Assembly: GCF_003234115.2 (NCBI RefSeq)
Contig: NZ_CP126251.1
Coordinates: forward strand, 2,790,001-2,854,000
Direction: 5' to 3'
Length of the DNA: 64,000 nt
Origin: Curtobacterium sp. MCPF17_002
GTDB lineage: Bacteria; Actinomycetota; Actinomycetes; Actinomycetales; Microbacteriaceae
The position numbers were made by a program, and so were the translations under genes. Below, in pieces: positions 23,437-32,650 of the stretch (position 1 is its first letter; every line of letters begins with the position of its first letter). The notes under the pieces are model-generated. The model was not told the origin of the DNA, did no database searches, and saw only the letters and a list, made by a program, of their open reading frames with translations.

Positions 23437-24104
23437 ACAACTCCTTCCAGAGCGTGATCGACACGTTCGACGTCTTCCTCGCCTCGGTGCGCGACACCAT
23501 CGTGATGTCGCTGGTCTCCCTCGTGATCGCGGGGATCATCGGCCTCGCACTCGGGCTCGCGCTCTACGCCACCAGGCCGGGCAACCTGCTCGGCCACCGA
23601 GGCGCGTACACGATCATCAACGTGGTCGTGAACCTCGTCCGCCCGATCCCGTTCGTCATCTTCCTCGCGGCGATCGCTCCGCTGTCGCGCGTGGTCGTGC
23701 AGACGACGATCGGCGTCCCCGCGGTGACGTTCGCGATCTCGCTCGCGGCGGCGTTCGCGGTGTCCCGGATCGTGGAGCAGAACCTGCTCGCCGTCGACCC
23801 CGGCGTCGTCGAGGCGGCACGGGCCTCGGGAGCGCACCCCGTCTCGATCCTGCTGACGGTCCTCATCCCCGAGGGCCTCGGCCCGCTCATCCTCGGCTAC
23901 ACCTTCATCTACATCGGCATCGTCGACATGACGGCGCAGGGTGCGCTCATCGGTGGCGGCGGCCTCGGCGAGTACGCGATCACCTACGGGTCGCAGCGCT
24001 ACGACTGGTGGATCGTGTACGTCTCGGTGGCGGCGATCGTCATCATCGTGCAGCTCGGCCAGTTCATCGGGAACCGGCTGGCGCGCGCGACCTTGCGGCG
24101 CTGA
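23433..24104 (+). CDS. metI: Methionine ABC transporter permease
   Basis: 223 residues with five predicted membrane helices. The coupling-helix region EAARASGAHPVSILLTVLIPEGLGPLI is the EAA motif of importer permeases, and VNLVRPIPFVIFLAAIAP is typical of MetI. GTG 23433 overlaps the metN stop as GTGA, so metQ-metN-metI is one operon. The membrane channel works as a dimer with two MetN. A block of repeats follows the stop. Confidence 0.93.
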   Translation: MNNSFQSVIDTFDVFLASVRDTIVMSLVSLVIAGIIGLALGLALYATRPGNLLGHRGAYTIINVVVNLVRPIPFVIFLAAIAPLSRVVVQTTIGVPAVTFAISLAAAFAVSRIVEQNLLAVDPGVVEAARASGAHPVSILLTVLIPEGLGPLILGYTFIYIGIVDMTAQGALIGGGGLGEYAITYGSQRYDWWIVYVSVAAIVIIVQLGQFIGNRLARATLRR

Positions 24105-24652
24105 CGCGGGTCGGTCCGGGTTCGGGGCGGGGCCGGTCCGGTGCGGTCCGGTCCGGTCCGGTCCGGTCCGGGTTCGGGGCGGGTTCGGGCCGGTGAGATC
24201 GCACTTCGGCGCGCATCCGCCGCCGGCCGGGACGCCGAAGTGCGATCTCGGCGCGGGGTCGAGACGCGTCCCGCTCGGGCCCCGGCCGCCCGGGCCGGTG
24301 AGATCGCACTTCGGCGCGCCTCGACCGCCGGCCGAGCCGCCGAAGTGCGATCTCGGCGCAGCGGTCGAGACGCGTCCCGCCTGGAGGCGCGAGGCCGCTC
24401 CACAAGACCGGCACCGCGCCTCCAGGCGGTCGCGACGGGCGCGGGGCGCTCCGCATGGTCACGTCCGCCACTCCGCGCGCGGCACCCCGGGGTGAGATCG
24501 CACTTCGGCGCGCCTCGGCCGCCAGCCGGGCCGCCGAAGTGCGATCTCGGCGCAGCGGCGGGCGCAGCAGGCGCAGCGGTCGGCGGCGCGCCTCGGCGGC
24601 GCGCCTCGGCGGCACGCCGCCGCCGCCGGCGGCTCGCCGGCGGCACGCCGGG
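24105..24652. repeat. 548-bp gene-free repeat block
   Basis: Holds, in order, a (GGTCC)n tandem run at about 24138-24170, three copies of the GATCGCACTTCGGCG palindrome (24195-24249, 24300-24354, 24494-24548; each with perfect 17-bp arms), one CTGGAGGC palindrome (24377-24429, 15-bp arms) between copies two and three, and a GC-rich CGGCGGCGCGCCT repeat at about 24570-24650. It separates convergent metI and the EEP gene. No gene is seen. Confidence 0.8.
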
Positions 24653-25429
24653 TCAGGCTGCCGGGGACTCGACCGTGGCGACGGTGCCGGTCGCACCCTC
24701 GTGCTCGTAGTGCGCGCGCACGAGGATCGGACGGTGGTCCGAGATACCGGCCGGCAGCGTCTCGACGCCGGCGATGTGCAGGCCGACGCTGGTGGCGAAG
24801 TCGAAGTGCCCGGTGAACTTGCGGTAGCGCAGGTAGGTGGGCTGGTCGGAGAGCGAGAGCGCGAAGCCGTGCTGCTCGATCTTCCGGCGCAGGTTCGTCT
24901 GGAACCACGGGTAGTTGAAGTCGCCGACCATGATCGCCGGGGCTTCCTTCGACAGCTCGCGGAGGAACTGGTGCGCAGCCTCGATCTGCTTGCGGCGGAG
25001 CGAGTTCGTCGCGGTCAGCGGGGAGGCGTGGAAGGACGCGACGATGACTTCCGCGTCGGCCTCCTTGTCGCGCAGGTGCATCGCGATGAGTCGTTCGTGC
25101 GCGGGAGCGAGGACGCGGTCGTGCAGCGACTTCTGCAGGGAGTGGATGCTGAAGTCCTGGACCTCGAACCGGTCGTCGCGCTTGTAGATGGCGAGTCCGA
25201 GCCGGTTCGCCTTGGTGGAGGCGGCCAGGGACAGCCCGGCGATCGAGGGTGCGAGGTCGTTGCTGTCGCACTCCTGCACGCAGATGACGTCGGCGTCGGA
25301 GGCCTCGGCCAGGGCGGCGAGCTCGCTGTTCGCGGTGTGCTCGCGGAGGTTGTAGCTGACGACACGCAGCCCGGTCGGTTCCGCTGCCGTCTCGGCTGCG
25401 ATCGTCCCCTGCTGCTGTGGCGCGGCCAT
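24653..25429 (-). CDS. Endonuclease/exonuclease/phosphatase (EEP) family protein
   Basis: 258 residues with all core motifs of the DNase I-like fold: VVSYNLREH, VICVQECDSND (metal-binding Glu), VIVASFHASPL (catalytic His), MVGDFNYPW (Asp, Asn) and GISDHRPILVRA (Asp-His). EEP proteins hydrolyse phosphodiesters in DNA, RNA, lipids or nucleotides; nothing in the context picks one. ATG 25429 has AGGAAGG 6 nt upstream. It is not secreted, as no signal peptide is visible. Confidence 0.88.
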   Translation of the reverse strand: MAAPQQQGTIAAETAAEPTGLRVVSYNLREHTANSELAALAEASDADVICVQECDSNDLAPSIAGLSLAASTKANRLGLAIYKRDDRFEVQDFSIHSLQKSLHDRVLAPAHERLIAMHLRDKEADAEVIVASFHASPLTATNSLRRKQIEAAHQFLRELSKEAPAIMVGDFNYPWFQTNLRRKIEQHGFALSLSDQPTYLRYRKFTGHFDFATSVGLHIAGVETLPAGISDHRPILVRAHYEHEGATGTVATVESPAA

Positions 25430-25598
25430 GCTGCCTTCCTGTTCCGGGTGTTTCCGGTCACCCTGCCGCGGTCACCGTACTCGGCGATCGCTGACGCTTG
25501 CTGAGACTGTAGCGCGACGCGGGTTTCGTCCGTGTGACCGTGTGGGGAACCGTGGACGAGTTGACGCGGACCGCCACCGGGGGCAGTGCGCGCGGGGT

Positions 25599-27020
25599 TC
25601 AGGCGCTGACGCCGCGGGCGGTGCGGACGCGGCGCGCGGGCCGGACGGTGTCGCCGGCTGTGCGGCTCATCAGGACCCCTTCGACGGAGGCGACGACGAG
25701 CAGTGCCGCGATGACCCAGAACGCGGCGTCGTACGGCCCGTTCCCGCCGAGCCCCGCTGCGGCCCGGATCACGACCGCGGCGACGGCGACGCCGAAGCCG
25801 GCGGCCGTCTGCTGCAGGGTGGACGAGAGGGTGTTCGCCGGGGTCATGTCCGCCTGCTCGACGTCCGCGAAGGCGATGGTGTTGTAGGCCGTGAAGCCGA
25901 CCGACCGGGCGGCACCGCTCACCACGAGCAGCACGGCGAGGAGCCAGAACGGGGTGTCCTCGGTCATGAACACCATGGCGACGACGCTGAGCGCCGCGAC
26001 CGCGCTCGAAACGATGATCACCGGCCGGTACCCGAACCAGCGGAGGAACGGCGTCGTCATCGGCTTGATGCCGAGGTTGCCGACGAAGACCCAGAGCACC
26101 GCGGAGCCGGCGAGCACGGCGCTCCACCCCCAGGCGTCCTGGAACAGCAGCGGCAGCACGAACGGCACGGCGGAGACCGCGAGCCGGAAGAGGCTCCCGC
26201 CGGCGTGCGACACCCGGAACGTCTCGAGGCGGAACGAGTCCAGTCCCATGATCGGGTGCGGCGCACGGCGGAAGTGCCACACGGCGAGCCAGCAGCACAC
26301 GGCGCCGAGCACGCCGGACAGCACGACCGCGAGCACCGGCACCGTGTCGAGGGCCAGCAGGGACGCCATCACGACGAGCGAGCCGAGGCCGAAGCACGCG
26401 AGCAGCGAGCCGAACCAGTCGAACGGCACCCGCTCGGCGGCGCGCTCCTGCGGCACGAGCACGAGGGCCGCGACGAAGGCGATCACCCCGAGCGGGATGT
26501 TGATGAGGAAGATCCAGTGCCACGACAGGGTGTCGACGAGCACACCGCCGACGAACGGCGCGATGATCGGCGCGGCCAGGGCCGGCCAGGTGAGGATCGC
26601 GATCGCGGTGACGAGCTGGTCGCGGCCGGCGCTCCGGAGGACGACGAGCCGCCCGACGGGCACCATGAGCGCACCGCCCAGCCCCTGCACGATGCGCCAG
26701 AGCGTCAGGTCGACGAGTCCGGTGGACATCGCGCACAACGCCGAGGCGACGGTGAACAGCGCGATCGCCCCGGTGAACACCGTCCGGGAGCCGATGCGGT
26801 CGGTGAGCCAGCCGCTCACCGGGATGAACACCGCGAGCGTCACGAGGTAGGCCGTGATCGCGACGCCGACCGCCGCGGAGTCGACACCGAGGTCGCGCCC
26901 CATCGCCGGGGCCGCCGTCGCCAGGATCGTGCCGTCCAGGAGCTCCATGAAGAAGGTGCCCGCGACGAGCACGGCCACCGCCGTGCTCCCCCGTCGTCGT
27001 GTCGTCGTCGTCGTCGCCAT
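25599..27020 (-). CDS. MFS transporter, DHA2 drug-exporter type
   Basis: 473 residues, about 14 hydrophobic helices. Motifs: MELLDGTILATAAPAMGRDL (helix 1), VSGWLTDRIGSRTVF (motif A), LWRIVQGLGGALMVPVGRL (motif B) and WPALAAPIIAPFVGGVL (motif C). It begins with a Thr/Arg-rich segment. The gene is divergent from the deaminase cluster and shares its 154-bp control region, so it could export a product or inhibitor linked with that pathway, but this is inference. The 170-bp gap downstream to the EEP gene holds nothing notable. Confidence 0.88.
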   Translation of the reverse strand: MATTTTTRRRGSTAVAVLVAGTFFMELLDGTILATAAPAMGRDLGVDSAAVGVAITAYLVTLAVFIPVSGWLTDRIGSRTVFTGAIALFTVASALCAMSTGLVDLTLWRIVQGLGGALMVPVGRLVVLRSAGRDQLVTAIAILTWPALAAPIIAPFVGGVLVDTLSWHWIFLINIPLGVIAFVAALVLVPQERAAERVPFDWFGSLLACFGLGSLVVMASLLALDTVPVLAVVLSGVLGAVCCWLAVWHFRRAPHPIMGLDSFRLETFRVSHAGGSLFRLAVSAVPFVLPLLFQDAWGWSAVLAGSAVLWVFVGNLGIKPMTTPFLRWFGYRPVIIVSSAVAALSVVAMVFMTEDTPFWLLAVLLVVSGAARSVGFTAYNTIAFADVEQADMTPANTLSSTLQQTAAGFGVAVAAVVIRAAAGLGGNGPYDAAFWVIAALLVVASVEGVLMSRTAGDTVRPARRVRTARGVSA

Positions 27021-27051
27021 GTCGTGTCGAATCGTATGCCCGGTCGGATGC

Positions 27052-27066
27052 TTCTGCATTGCAGAA
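27052..27066. promoter_or_regulatory. Perfect inverted repeat TTCTGC-ATT-GCAGAA, candidate IclR operator
   Basis: Six-base arms around ATT lie 31 bp from the exporter start and 108 bp before the deaminase start. An IclR-family gene is the second gene of the rightward operon, so this is the natural candidate for its binding site and for joint control of both directions. Confidence 0.45.
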
Positions 27067-27174
27067 TGAGGACGACGAGGACGTTGCCCCGTCGACCCCG
27101 GCACCGGGAGCGTGGAGGCAGCACACGGCACCACGACGGCAACACGACGGCAACACGGCGCACCAGGAGGCTCG

Positions 27175-28386
27175 ATGACGACCACAACCGTCCCCGGCAC
27201 GGTCACGGCGAAGGGCGCTCCCGACCCCGCTGCCCCGCCGACACGGCACGTCCTCGACCACGCGTACCTGCCCGTGATGACCCTCCGCGAGTCCGCGCTC
27301 GCGAACAACACCGCCGTGATGCAGGCCTACGTCGACCGGCACGGACTGCTGTTCGCGCCGCACATGAAGACGCACATGGCTCCCGTCCTCGCGGCCCGGC
27401 AGATCGACGCCGGCGCGTGGGGCGTCACGGTCGCCTCGGTCCAGCAGGCCATGGTCGCGTGGGAGCACGGCGTCCACCGGATCCTGGTCGCGAACGAGGT
27501 CCTCGACCCGACCGGGCTCGCCTGGCTCGCCTCGCGTCGCGCAGCCGACCCGGACGCCGACGTGCTCTGCTACGTCGACTCGGCCGCCGGTGTCGCCGCG
27601 GGCCTGGCGGCGCAGCAGGCGGTCGACGGTGCGCTGCACGTGCTCGTCGAGGTCGGGTTCCCGGGTGGTCGCACCGGCGTCCGGACCGCTGCTGCGGCGC
27701 GAGAGCTCGCCCAGCACGCCCACGACTCCGGCCTCGCGCTGCGCGGTGTGTCCGGGTACGAGGGCGGACTCCCCGGCGTCGACGCCGCACGTGCGTACGT
27801 CGAGGGGGTCCTCGACGTCGCGGTCGCCGTCCGCCCCCTGGTCGCGGCCCCGCGTGCGCTGTTCAGCATGGGCGGCAGCGCCTGGTTCGACGGCGTCGTC
27901 GACGCGGTCGCCGCACGCCCCGACGACGTGGACGTGCTGCTCCGGTCCGGCGCGTACCTCACCCACGACGACGGCTTCTACGCCGAGCGCACGCCCTTCG
28001 GCCGCCACCCGGACGAGGGCGCGCTCGTCCCTGCCATCGAGGTCTGGGGGCGCGTCACCTCCTGCCCGGAGCCGGGGCTCGCGCTCGTCGCGGTCGGCAA
28101 GCGGGACATCTCGTTCGACGAGGGACTCCCGGTGGTGCGCGGGATCCGGCCTGGAGGCGCGGCTGGCGACACGCAGGTCGTCCCACCACCCGGGGCGGTC
28201 ACCGTCACCCGCCTCGACGACCAGCACTGCTACCTCGCGCTGGCGGACGGGTGGGCCGGGCTGACGCCCGGCGACGTCGTCGTGTTCGGCATCTCCCATC
28301 CGTGCACCGTCTTCGACAAGTGGCGCCAGGTGGTCGTCCTCGACGACGACGACACCGTGGTGGACACGATCGCGACGTGGTTCTGA
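27175..28386 (+). CDS. PLP-dependent amino acid deaminase/aldolase (D-threonine aldolase fold)
   Basis: 403 residues with an alanine-racemase-like barrel and a C-terminal beta domain. The PLP lysine is in LLFAPHMKTHMAP (compare PHAKTHK in D-threonine aldolase and D-serine dehydratase), and GISHPCTVFDKWR near the end matches the His-x-Cys metal site. Members act on D-amino acids with a 3-hydroxyl group by elimination or retro-aldol cleavage. ATG 27175 has CAGGAGG 6 nt upstream. A half copy of the dispersed repeat (28149-28165) codes for part of RPGGAAGD. It overlaps iclR by one base. Confidence 0.82.
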   Translation: MTTTTVPGTVTAKGAPDPAAPPTRHVLDHAYLPVMTLRESALANNTAVMQAYVDRHGLLFAPHMKTHMAPVLAARQIDAGAWGVTVASVQQAMVAWEHGVHRILVANEVLDPTGLAWLASRRAADPDADVLCYVDSAAGVAAGLAAQQAVDGALHVLVEVGFPGGRTGVRTAAAARELAQHAHDSGLALRGVSGYEGGLPGVDAARAYVEGVLDVAVAVRPLVAAPRALFSMGGSAWFDGVVDAVAARPDDVDVLLRSGAYLTHDDGFYAERTPFGRHPDEGALVPAIEVWGRVTSCPEPGLALVAVGKRDISFDEGLPVVRGIRPGGAAGDTQVVPPPGAVTVTRLDDQHCYLALADGWAGLTPGDVVVFGISHPCTVFDKWRQVVVLDDDDTVVDTIATWF

Positions 28387-29228
28387 TGCGCGCGACGACC
28401 CCGGTCGCACCGGTCCCCGACGACGCCCCGGCGCGGAACGCCGCACTGTCGCTCCGACGCGGACTGCGACTGCTCGACTGCATCGCGGACCGCACCCGGA
28501 ACGGCGACGCGTCGGTGTCCCTCGGCGTCCTGGCCGACGAGCTCGGCACGTCGAAGTCGACCGTCCTCCGGCTGACCGCCCCGATGCTCGAGAACGACCT
28601 GCTCCGCCGGACACCCGACGCCGGGTTCACCCTCGGCCTCGGCGCACTGCTGCTCGGGCAGAGCTACCTCGAGGGGATCGACCTCCGGTCCGCCGCGGCG
28701 CCGTTCCTCCGCCGCACCGCGGAACGCACCGGGCTCACCTGCCACCTCGTCGTGCCGGACGGCACCGACATCGTCTACGTGGACAAGGTCGAGACGCGCG
28801 GCACGGTCCGGATGGGCTCCCGGATCGGCAACCGCCTGCCGATGCGCAACACCGCGTCGGGCAAGGCGATGGTGGCGTTCGGCGAGGCCGAGCTGCTCGC
28901 GCGGGTGCTGGCCGAACCGGCGACGGCGATGACCGAGCACTCGATCGTCGACGACGACCGGTGGCGTGCGGAGATCGACCGGACGCACGGCCGGGGGTAC
29001 GGCATCGACGACCGCGAGAACGAGCCGGACATCCGGTGCGTCGCCGCGCCCGTGCTCGACCACGCGAACCAGGTCGTCGGTGCGATGAGCATCTCCGGGC
29101 TCGCGTCCCGCTTCCCCGCCGCCGCCGTCCGCGAGCTCGGCGACGGCGTCGTCCGGACCGCGCTCGAGATCTCGGTCGCGCTCGGCTCGTCGTCCGCACA
29201 GCTCGCCCTGTCGAAGGGCACCCGGTGA
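28386..29228 (+). CDS. IclR family transcriptional regulator
   Basis: 280 residues. The N-terminal winged helix is seen as SLRRGLRLLDCIAD and VLADELGTSKSTVLRLT (about 28-75), followed by the IclR effector domain (ERTGLTCHLVVPDGTDIVYVDKVE; RLPMRNTASGKAMVAF; AAPVLDHANQVVGAMSISG). These regulators respond to small carbon compounds and often control adjoining catabolic genes. ATG 28386 overlaps the deaminase stop (TGATG) and the gene ends overlapping the kinase start (GTGA), so it belongs to the operon and probably regulates it. Confidence 0.92.
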   Translation: MRATTPVAPVPDDAPARNAALSLRRGLRLLDCIADRTRNGDASVSLGVLADELGTSKSTVLRLTAPMLENDLLRRTPDAGFTLGLGALLLGQSYLEGIDLRSAAAPFLRRTAERTGLTCHLVVPDGTDIVYVDKVETRGTVRMGSRIGNRLPMRNTASGKAMVAFGEAELLARVLAEPATAMTEHSIVDDDRWRAEIDRTHGRGYGIDDRENEPDIRCVAAPVLDHANQVVGAMSISGLASRFPAAAVRELGDGVVRTALEISVALGSSSAQLALSKGTR

Positions 29229-30202
29229 CCGGCAACGTGCTCACGTTCGGGGAGACGATGCTGCTCCTCACCGGGCGGGACGTCGGGGCGGTGCCGGACC
29301 TCGAGCACATGCGCGTGGACACCGGGGGCGCCGAGAGCAACGTCGCGATCGGACTGGTCCGGGCGGGCGTTCCCACCACGTGGATCGGCCGGGTCGGCAC
29401 CGACCCCGCCGGCGACCGGGTGACGCGCGACGTCCGGGGCGAGGGCGTCGACGTCGTCGCGGTGCCGGACCCCGACCACTCGACGGGCATCATGATGAAG
29501 GAACGCCTGACGGACGGCCGGACCCGGGTGACGTACCACCGCCGCGGATCTGCGGGGGCGGCGCTCCGGGCGGAGGACCTGCCCGCCAGCATCGTCGAGA
29601 CCGCCACGCTCCTGCACGTCACCGGCATCACCCTCGCCCTCTCCGACTCCGCACGTGCCGCCGTCGACGCCGCGATCGACCGAGCCGGGACGGCCGGCGT
29701 GCCGGTGTCGTTCGACGTCAACCACCGGCCGAAGCTCATCGACGCGGACACCGCTCGCGATCGCTACCGGGCCACCGCGGCCCGCTCCTCCGTTGTGTTC
29801 GCCGGCGACGACGAGGCCAGGCTCGTCCTCGGACTCGCGGAGGACGAAGGCGACGACGAGACCCTGGCGCACGAGCTCGCGGCCCTCGGCCGTGGCCGCG
29901 CCGTCGTGAAGCTCGGCTCCCGCGGGGCCGTGGCGTCGATCGACGGTCGCTTCCTCCGACGTCCGGCGACCCCGGTGCGCGTCGTCGACCCGGTCGGTGC
30001 CGGGGACGCCTTCGTCGCCGGGTGGCTCGCGGCGTCCCTGTCCGGTGCGACCGCGGACGAGGCGCTCGACCGTGCCGCCGATGCCGGCGCACTCGCCTGC
30101 ACCGTCGAGAGCGACTGGCGACGGCCCGACCCCGCCGCCCTGCACGACCCCACCATCCCCACGGACGTCGACCACACCGTCCACGACCGCGTCGACCGCT
30201 GA
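29225..30202 (+). CDS. PfkB family sugar kinase, 2-keto-3-deoxygluconate-kinase-like
   Basis: 325 residues. VLTFGETMLLLTGRD and VDTGGAESNVAIGLVRAG form the substrate site, SFDVNHRPKLI matches the region seen in KDG kinases, and VRVVDPVGAGDAFVAGWLA contains the anion hole and catalytic Asp. Position just before a KDPG aldolase gene supports phosphorylation of 2-keto-3-deoxygluconate (or a near relative) to the 6-phosphate. GTG 29225 overlaps iclR by four bases. About 115 bp with a small tandem repeat separates it from the aldolase gene. Confidence 0.88.
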   Translation: MTGNVLTFGETMLLLTGRDVGAVPDLEHMRVDTGGAESNVAIGLVRAGVPTTWIGRVGTDPAGDRVTRDVRGEGVDVVAVPDPDHSTGIMMKERLTDGRTRVTYHRRGSAGAALRAEDLPASIVETATLLHVTGITLALSDSARAAVDAAIDRAGTAGVPVSFDVNHRPKLIDADTARDRYRATAARSSVVFAGDDEARLVLGLAEDEGDDETLAHELAALGRGRAVVKLGSRGAVASIDGRFLRRPATPVRVVDPVGAGDAFVAGWLAASLSGATADEALDRAADAGALACTVESDWRRPDPAALHDPTIPTDVDHTVHDRVDR

Positions 30203-30234
30203 CCCGCGATCAACCACCGTGCGAACGCTGATCT

Positions 30235-30303
30235 CCGCCGACGCCGACGCCGATGCGCACCAGCGCCGATCCGAACCAACGCCGATCCGAACCAACGCGA
30301 GCA
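30235..30303. repeat. Short tandem repeats before the aldolase gene
   Basis: CCGACG units pass into two copies of CGCCGATCCGAACCAA at about 30263-30297, just upstream of the GAGGA ribosome site of the aldolase gene. Confidence 0.6.
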
Positions 30304-30317
30304 CGAGGAACGAGCAC

Positions 30318-30971
30318 ATGACGAACACGACCAGCACCGCAGCCGCACCGGCGCGGCACCGGCACGCCGCGGGCCCCGCGATCGCGATCCTCCGCGGTGG
30401 CACGGGTGACCACGTCGAGGACGTCATCGCCACGCTCGTCGACGCCGGCGTCCGAGCGATCGAGATCACCACGAACACCCCGCGCTGGCGGGAGGGCATC
30501 GCCTGGGCCGCCGAGCGCTACGGCACGGCGGCGTCCATCGGCGTCGGCACCGTGCTCGAACCGCGGCAGCTCGACGAGGCAGCCGCGGCCGGCGCGGTGT
30601 TCGCGGTCAGCCCGCACCTCGACGCCGCCATCGGGGAGCGTGCGCACGAGCGCGGTCTCGGCTGGTACCCCGGAGCCGCGACCCCGACCGAGATCGTCCG
30701 CGCCTGGCAGCTCGGGGCGCGCGCCGTCAAGGTGTTCCCCGCGGCGCAGCTCGGCGGCCCGGCGTTCCTCAAGCAGGTGCTCGCCCCGCTCGACTTCGTC
30801 GACGTCATCCCCACGGGCGGCATCGGGGTCGACGACGCCTCCGAGTACCTGGCCGCCGGCGCCGTCGCGGTCGGCCTCGGGTCGCCCCTCGTCGGCGACG
30901 CCCTGACGAGCGGTGACCTCGACACGCTCCGGACCCGCGCTGAGCGACTCGTCGCCGGGCTCCCCCGGTGA
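30318..30971 (+). CDS. eda: KDPG/KHG aldolase
   Basis: 217 residues. Class I aldolase barrel: AIAILRGGTGDHVED, AIEITTNTPRW with the proton-shuttling Glu, SIGVGTVLEP, AVSPHLDA and RAVKVFPAAQLGG with the Schiff-base Lys; IPTGGIGVDDASEYLAAGA closes the phosphate site. It splits 2-keto-3-deoxy-6-phosphogluconate into pyruvate and glyceraldehyde-3-phosphate. ATG 30318 has GAGGA upstream. The end overlaps the deacylase start as GTGA. No 6-phosphogluconate dehydratase is nearby, so substrate would come from the KDG kinase. Confidence 0.92.
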   Translation: MTNTTSTAAAPARHRHAAGPAIAILRGGTGDHVEDVIATLVDAGVRAIEITTNTPRWREGIAWAAERYGTAASIGVGTVLEPRQLDEAAAAGAVFAVSPHLDAAIGERAHERGLGWYPGAATPTEIVRAWQLGARAVKVFPAAQLGGPAFLKQVLAPLDFVDVIPTGGIGVDDASEYLAAGAVAVGLGSPLVGDALTSGDLDTLRTRAERLVAGLPR

Positions 30972-32599
30972 CCGAACCCGCGCGGCCGGTCCTGCTGCGG
31001 GGCGGTTCGGTCCTCGCCGACGAGGCCGGGCCCGAGCCCGACGCCGGAGCCGGGGCGGGGGCCGGGGCGGTCCGTGCGGACGTCCTCGTCTCGGGCGGCC
31101 GCATCGTCGCCGTCGGCACCGGCCTGGACGCCCCCGAGGACACGGTGACGATCGACTCCGGCGAGCGCCTCGTGCTCCCCGGGTTCGTGGACGCGCACTC
31201 GCACGCCGGCTCGGTGGTGTTCGACGACGCCGTGCAGCTCGCGCTCCTCCGGCAGGGCGTGACCACGATCGTCACGGGGCAGGACGGCGTCGGCCCCGCT
31301 CCGGGAGACGGCTCCTGGGCGGATGAGTACTTCGCAGCCATCGACGGTCCGCACCCCCGCTACCGGGGCGGCGGCATCGACGCACTGCTCGCCACGTACG
31401 ACGGCACCACGCCGGTGAACGTCGCGACCCTGGTGCCCGCCGGCACGGTGCGGCACGAGGTGCTCGGCGACGAGGACCGCCCGGCCACCCCCTCCGACCT
31501 CGACGCCATGCGGGCACTCGTCCGGCAGGGGCTGTCGGACGGTGCGGTCGGCCTCGCGACCGGGCTCGACTACGTGCCGGGGCTCCACGCCGACACCGCG
31601 GAGCTCGCCGCGCTCTGCACCGAGGTCGCCGCGGCCGGCGGCCTCTACGTCTCGCACATGCGTGGCGGCTACGAGGGCAACGCCCGCGCCGGGCTGGACG
31701 AGATCGCCGAGATCGTCCTCGCCTCCGGGGTGCGCGCCCACGTCTCGCACCTGCACGCCCCGGTCGAGCTGGCGATCGCCGCCCTCGCCGAACTGGCCGA
31801 CGACGGCTCCCCGATGTCCTTCGACGCGTACCCGTACTCGCGCGGCTGCACGATCCTCTCGATGCTGCTCCTGCCGGCCGACCTGGCGCGGCCGGGCACC
31901 GACGACCTCGCCCGTGCCCTCGCCGACGAGCCGGGCCGGCTCCGGGTCCGAGCCGCCGTGCTCGAGCGGGTGCTCGGACGTGCGGACCTCGGCACCGACT
32001 GGGCGGAGCAGATCACGCTCTCGCACGTCCCCGCGGCGGAGTTCCACGCGCTGCAGGGCCGCACGCTCGCCGAGGCCGCGGTGGCCACCGGCACGGACCC
32101 GGTCGACCTCGCGCTCGACGTGCTCGTCGACTCGGCGCTGCAGGTCACCGTCGTGATGCGGGTCCCCCGCCCGCGCACGGCCGACGAACTCGCGCCGCTG
32201 TTCCGGCTCCCCGGGCACACAGCCGGCTCGGACGGCATCTTCGTCGGGACGCACCCGCACCCGCGGGCGTACGGCACCTTCGCGCGGTACCTGCGGGACT
32301 ACGCGGTGACGGGTCGGCTCGGGTGGTCCGAGACGGTGCGGCGCCTGTCCACCACGAGCGTGGAGCGGTACCGGCTCGGTGAGCGCGGGAGCGTCCGGGT
32401 CGGCGCGGTCGCGGACCTCGACGTCGTGGATCCGGCACGGGTCACCGCAGGATCGTCCTACGAGCACCCGATGCGGCTGGCGGAGGGCATCGACGACGTG
32501 CTGGTCGCCGGGGTCCCCGTCTTGGCCGAAGGAGCCCTGACGCACGCGACCCCCGGTGTCGGACTCCGTCGAGGGGGCCGGGGCAACGGGGGTCGGTGA
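30968..32599 (+). CDS. D-aminoacylase family N-acyl deacylase
   Basis: 543 residues of the amidohydrolase superfamily. LPGFVDAHSHAGSVVFDD gives the HxH metal pair, YVSHMRGGYEG and RAHVSHLHAPVE two further His ligands, GSDGIFVG the catalytic Asp, and HPRAYGTFARYLRDY the conserved late motif of N-acyl-D-amino-acid deacylases. The GNCG loop that carries a metal-binding Cys in Alcaligenes D-aminoacylase reads GQDG, so the subgroup differs. Residues about 20-35 are Gly/Ala repeats. It is last in the operon and would remove an acyl group from the pathway substrate. Confidence 0.85.
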   Translation: MTEPARPVLLRGGSVLADEAGPEPDAGAGAGAGAVRADVLVSGGRIVAVGTGLDAPEDTVTIDSGERLVLPGFVDAHSHAGSVVFDDAVQLALLRQGVTTIVTGQDGVGPAPGDGSWADEYFAAIDGPHPRYRGGGIDALLATYDGTTPVNVATLVPAGTVRHEVLGDEDRPATPSDLDAMRALVRQGLSDGAVGLATGLDYVPGLHADTAELAALCTEVAAAGGLYVSHMRGGYEGNARAGLDEIAEIVLASGVRAHVSHLHAPVELAIAALAELADDGSPMSFDAYPYSRGCTILSMLLLPADLARPGTDDLARALADEPGRLRVRAAVLERVLGRADLGTDWAEQITLSHVPAAEFHALQGRTLAEAAVATGTDPVDLALDVLVDSALQVTVVMRVPRPRTADELAPLFRLPGHTAGSDGIFVGTHPHPRAYGTFARYLRDYAVTGRLGWSETVRRLSTTSVERYRLGERGSVRVGAVADLDVVDPARVTAGSSYEHPMRLAEGIDDVLVAGVPVLAEGALTHATPGVGLRRGGRGNGGR

Positions 32600-32650
32600 G
32601 GCTTCACTCAGCCGGGCGTGGAGCCCGGCGTGGGTGTCACGCGGCGGGTG

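Noticed and set aside
24195-24548. CRISPR-like spacing of three repeats
   Set aside because: Each unit is a palindrome with its own loop, the distances are unequal (about 105 and 194 bp) and no cas gene is present.
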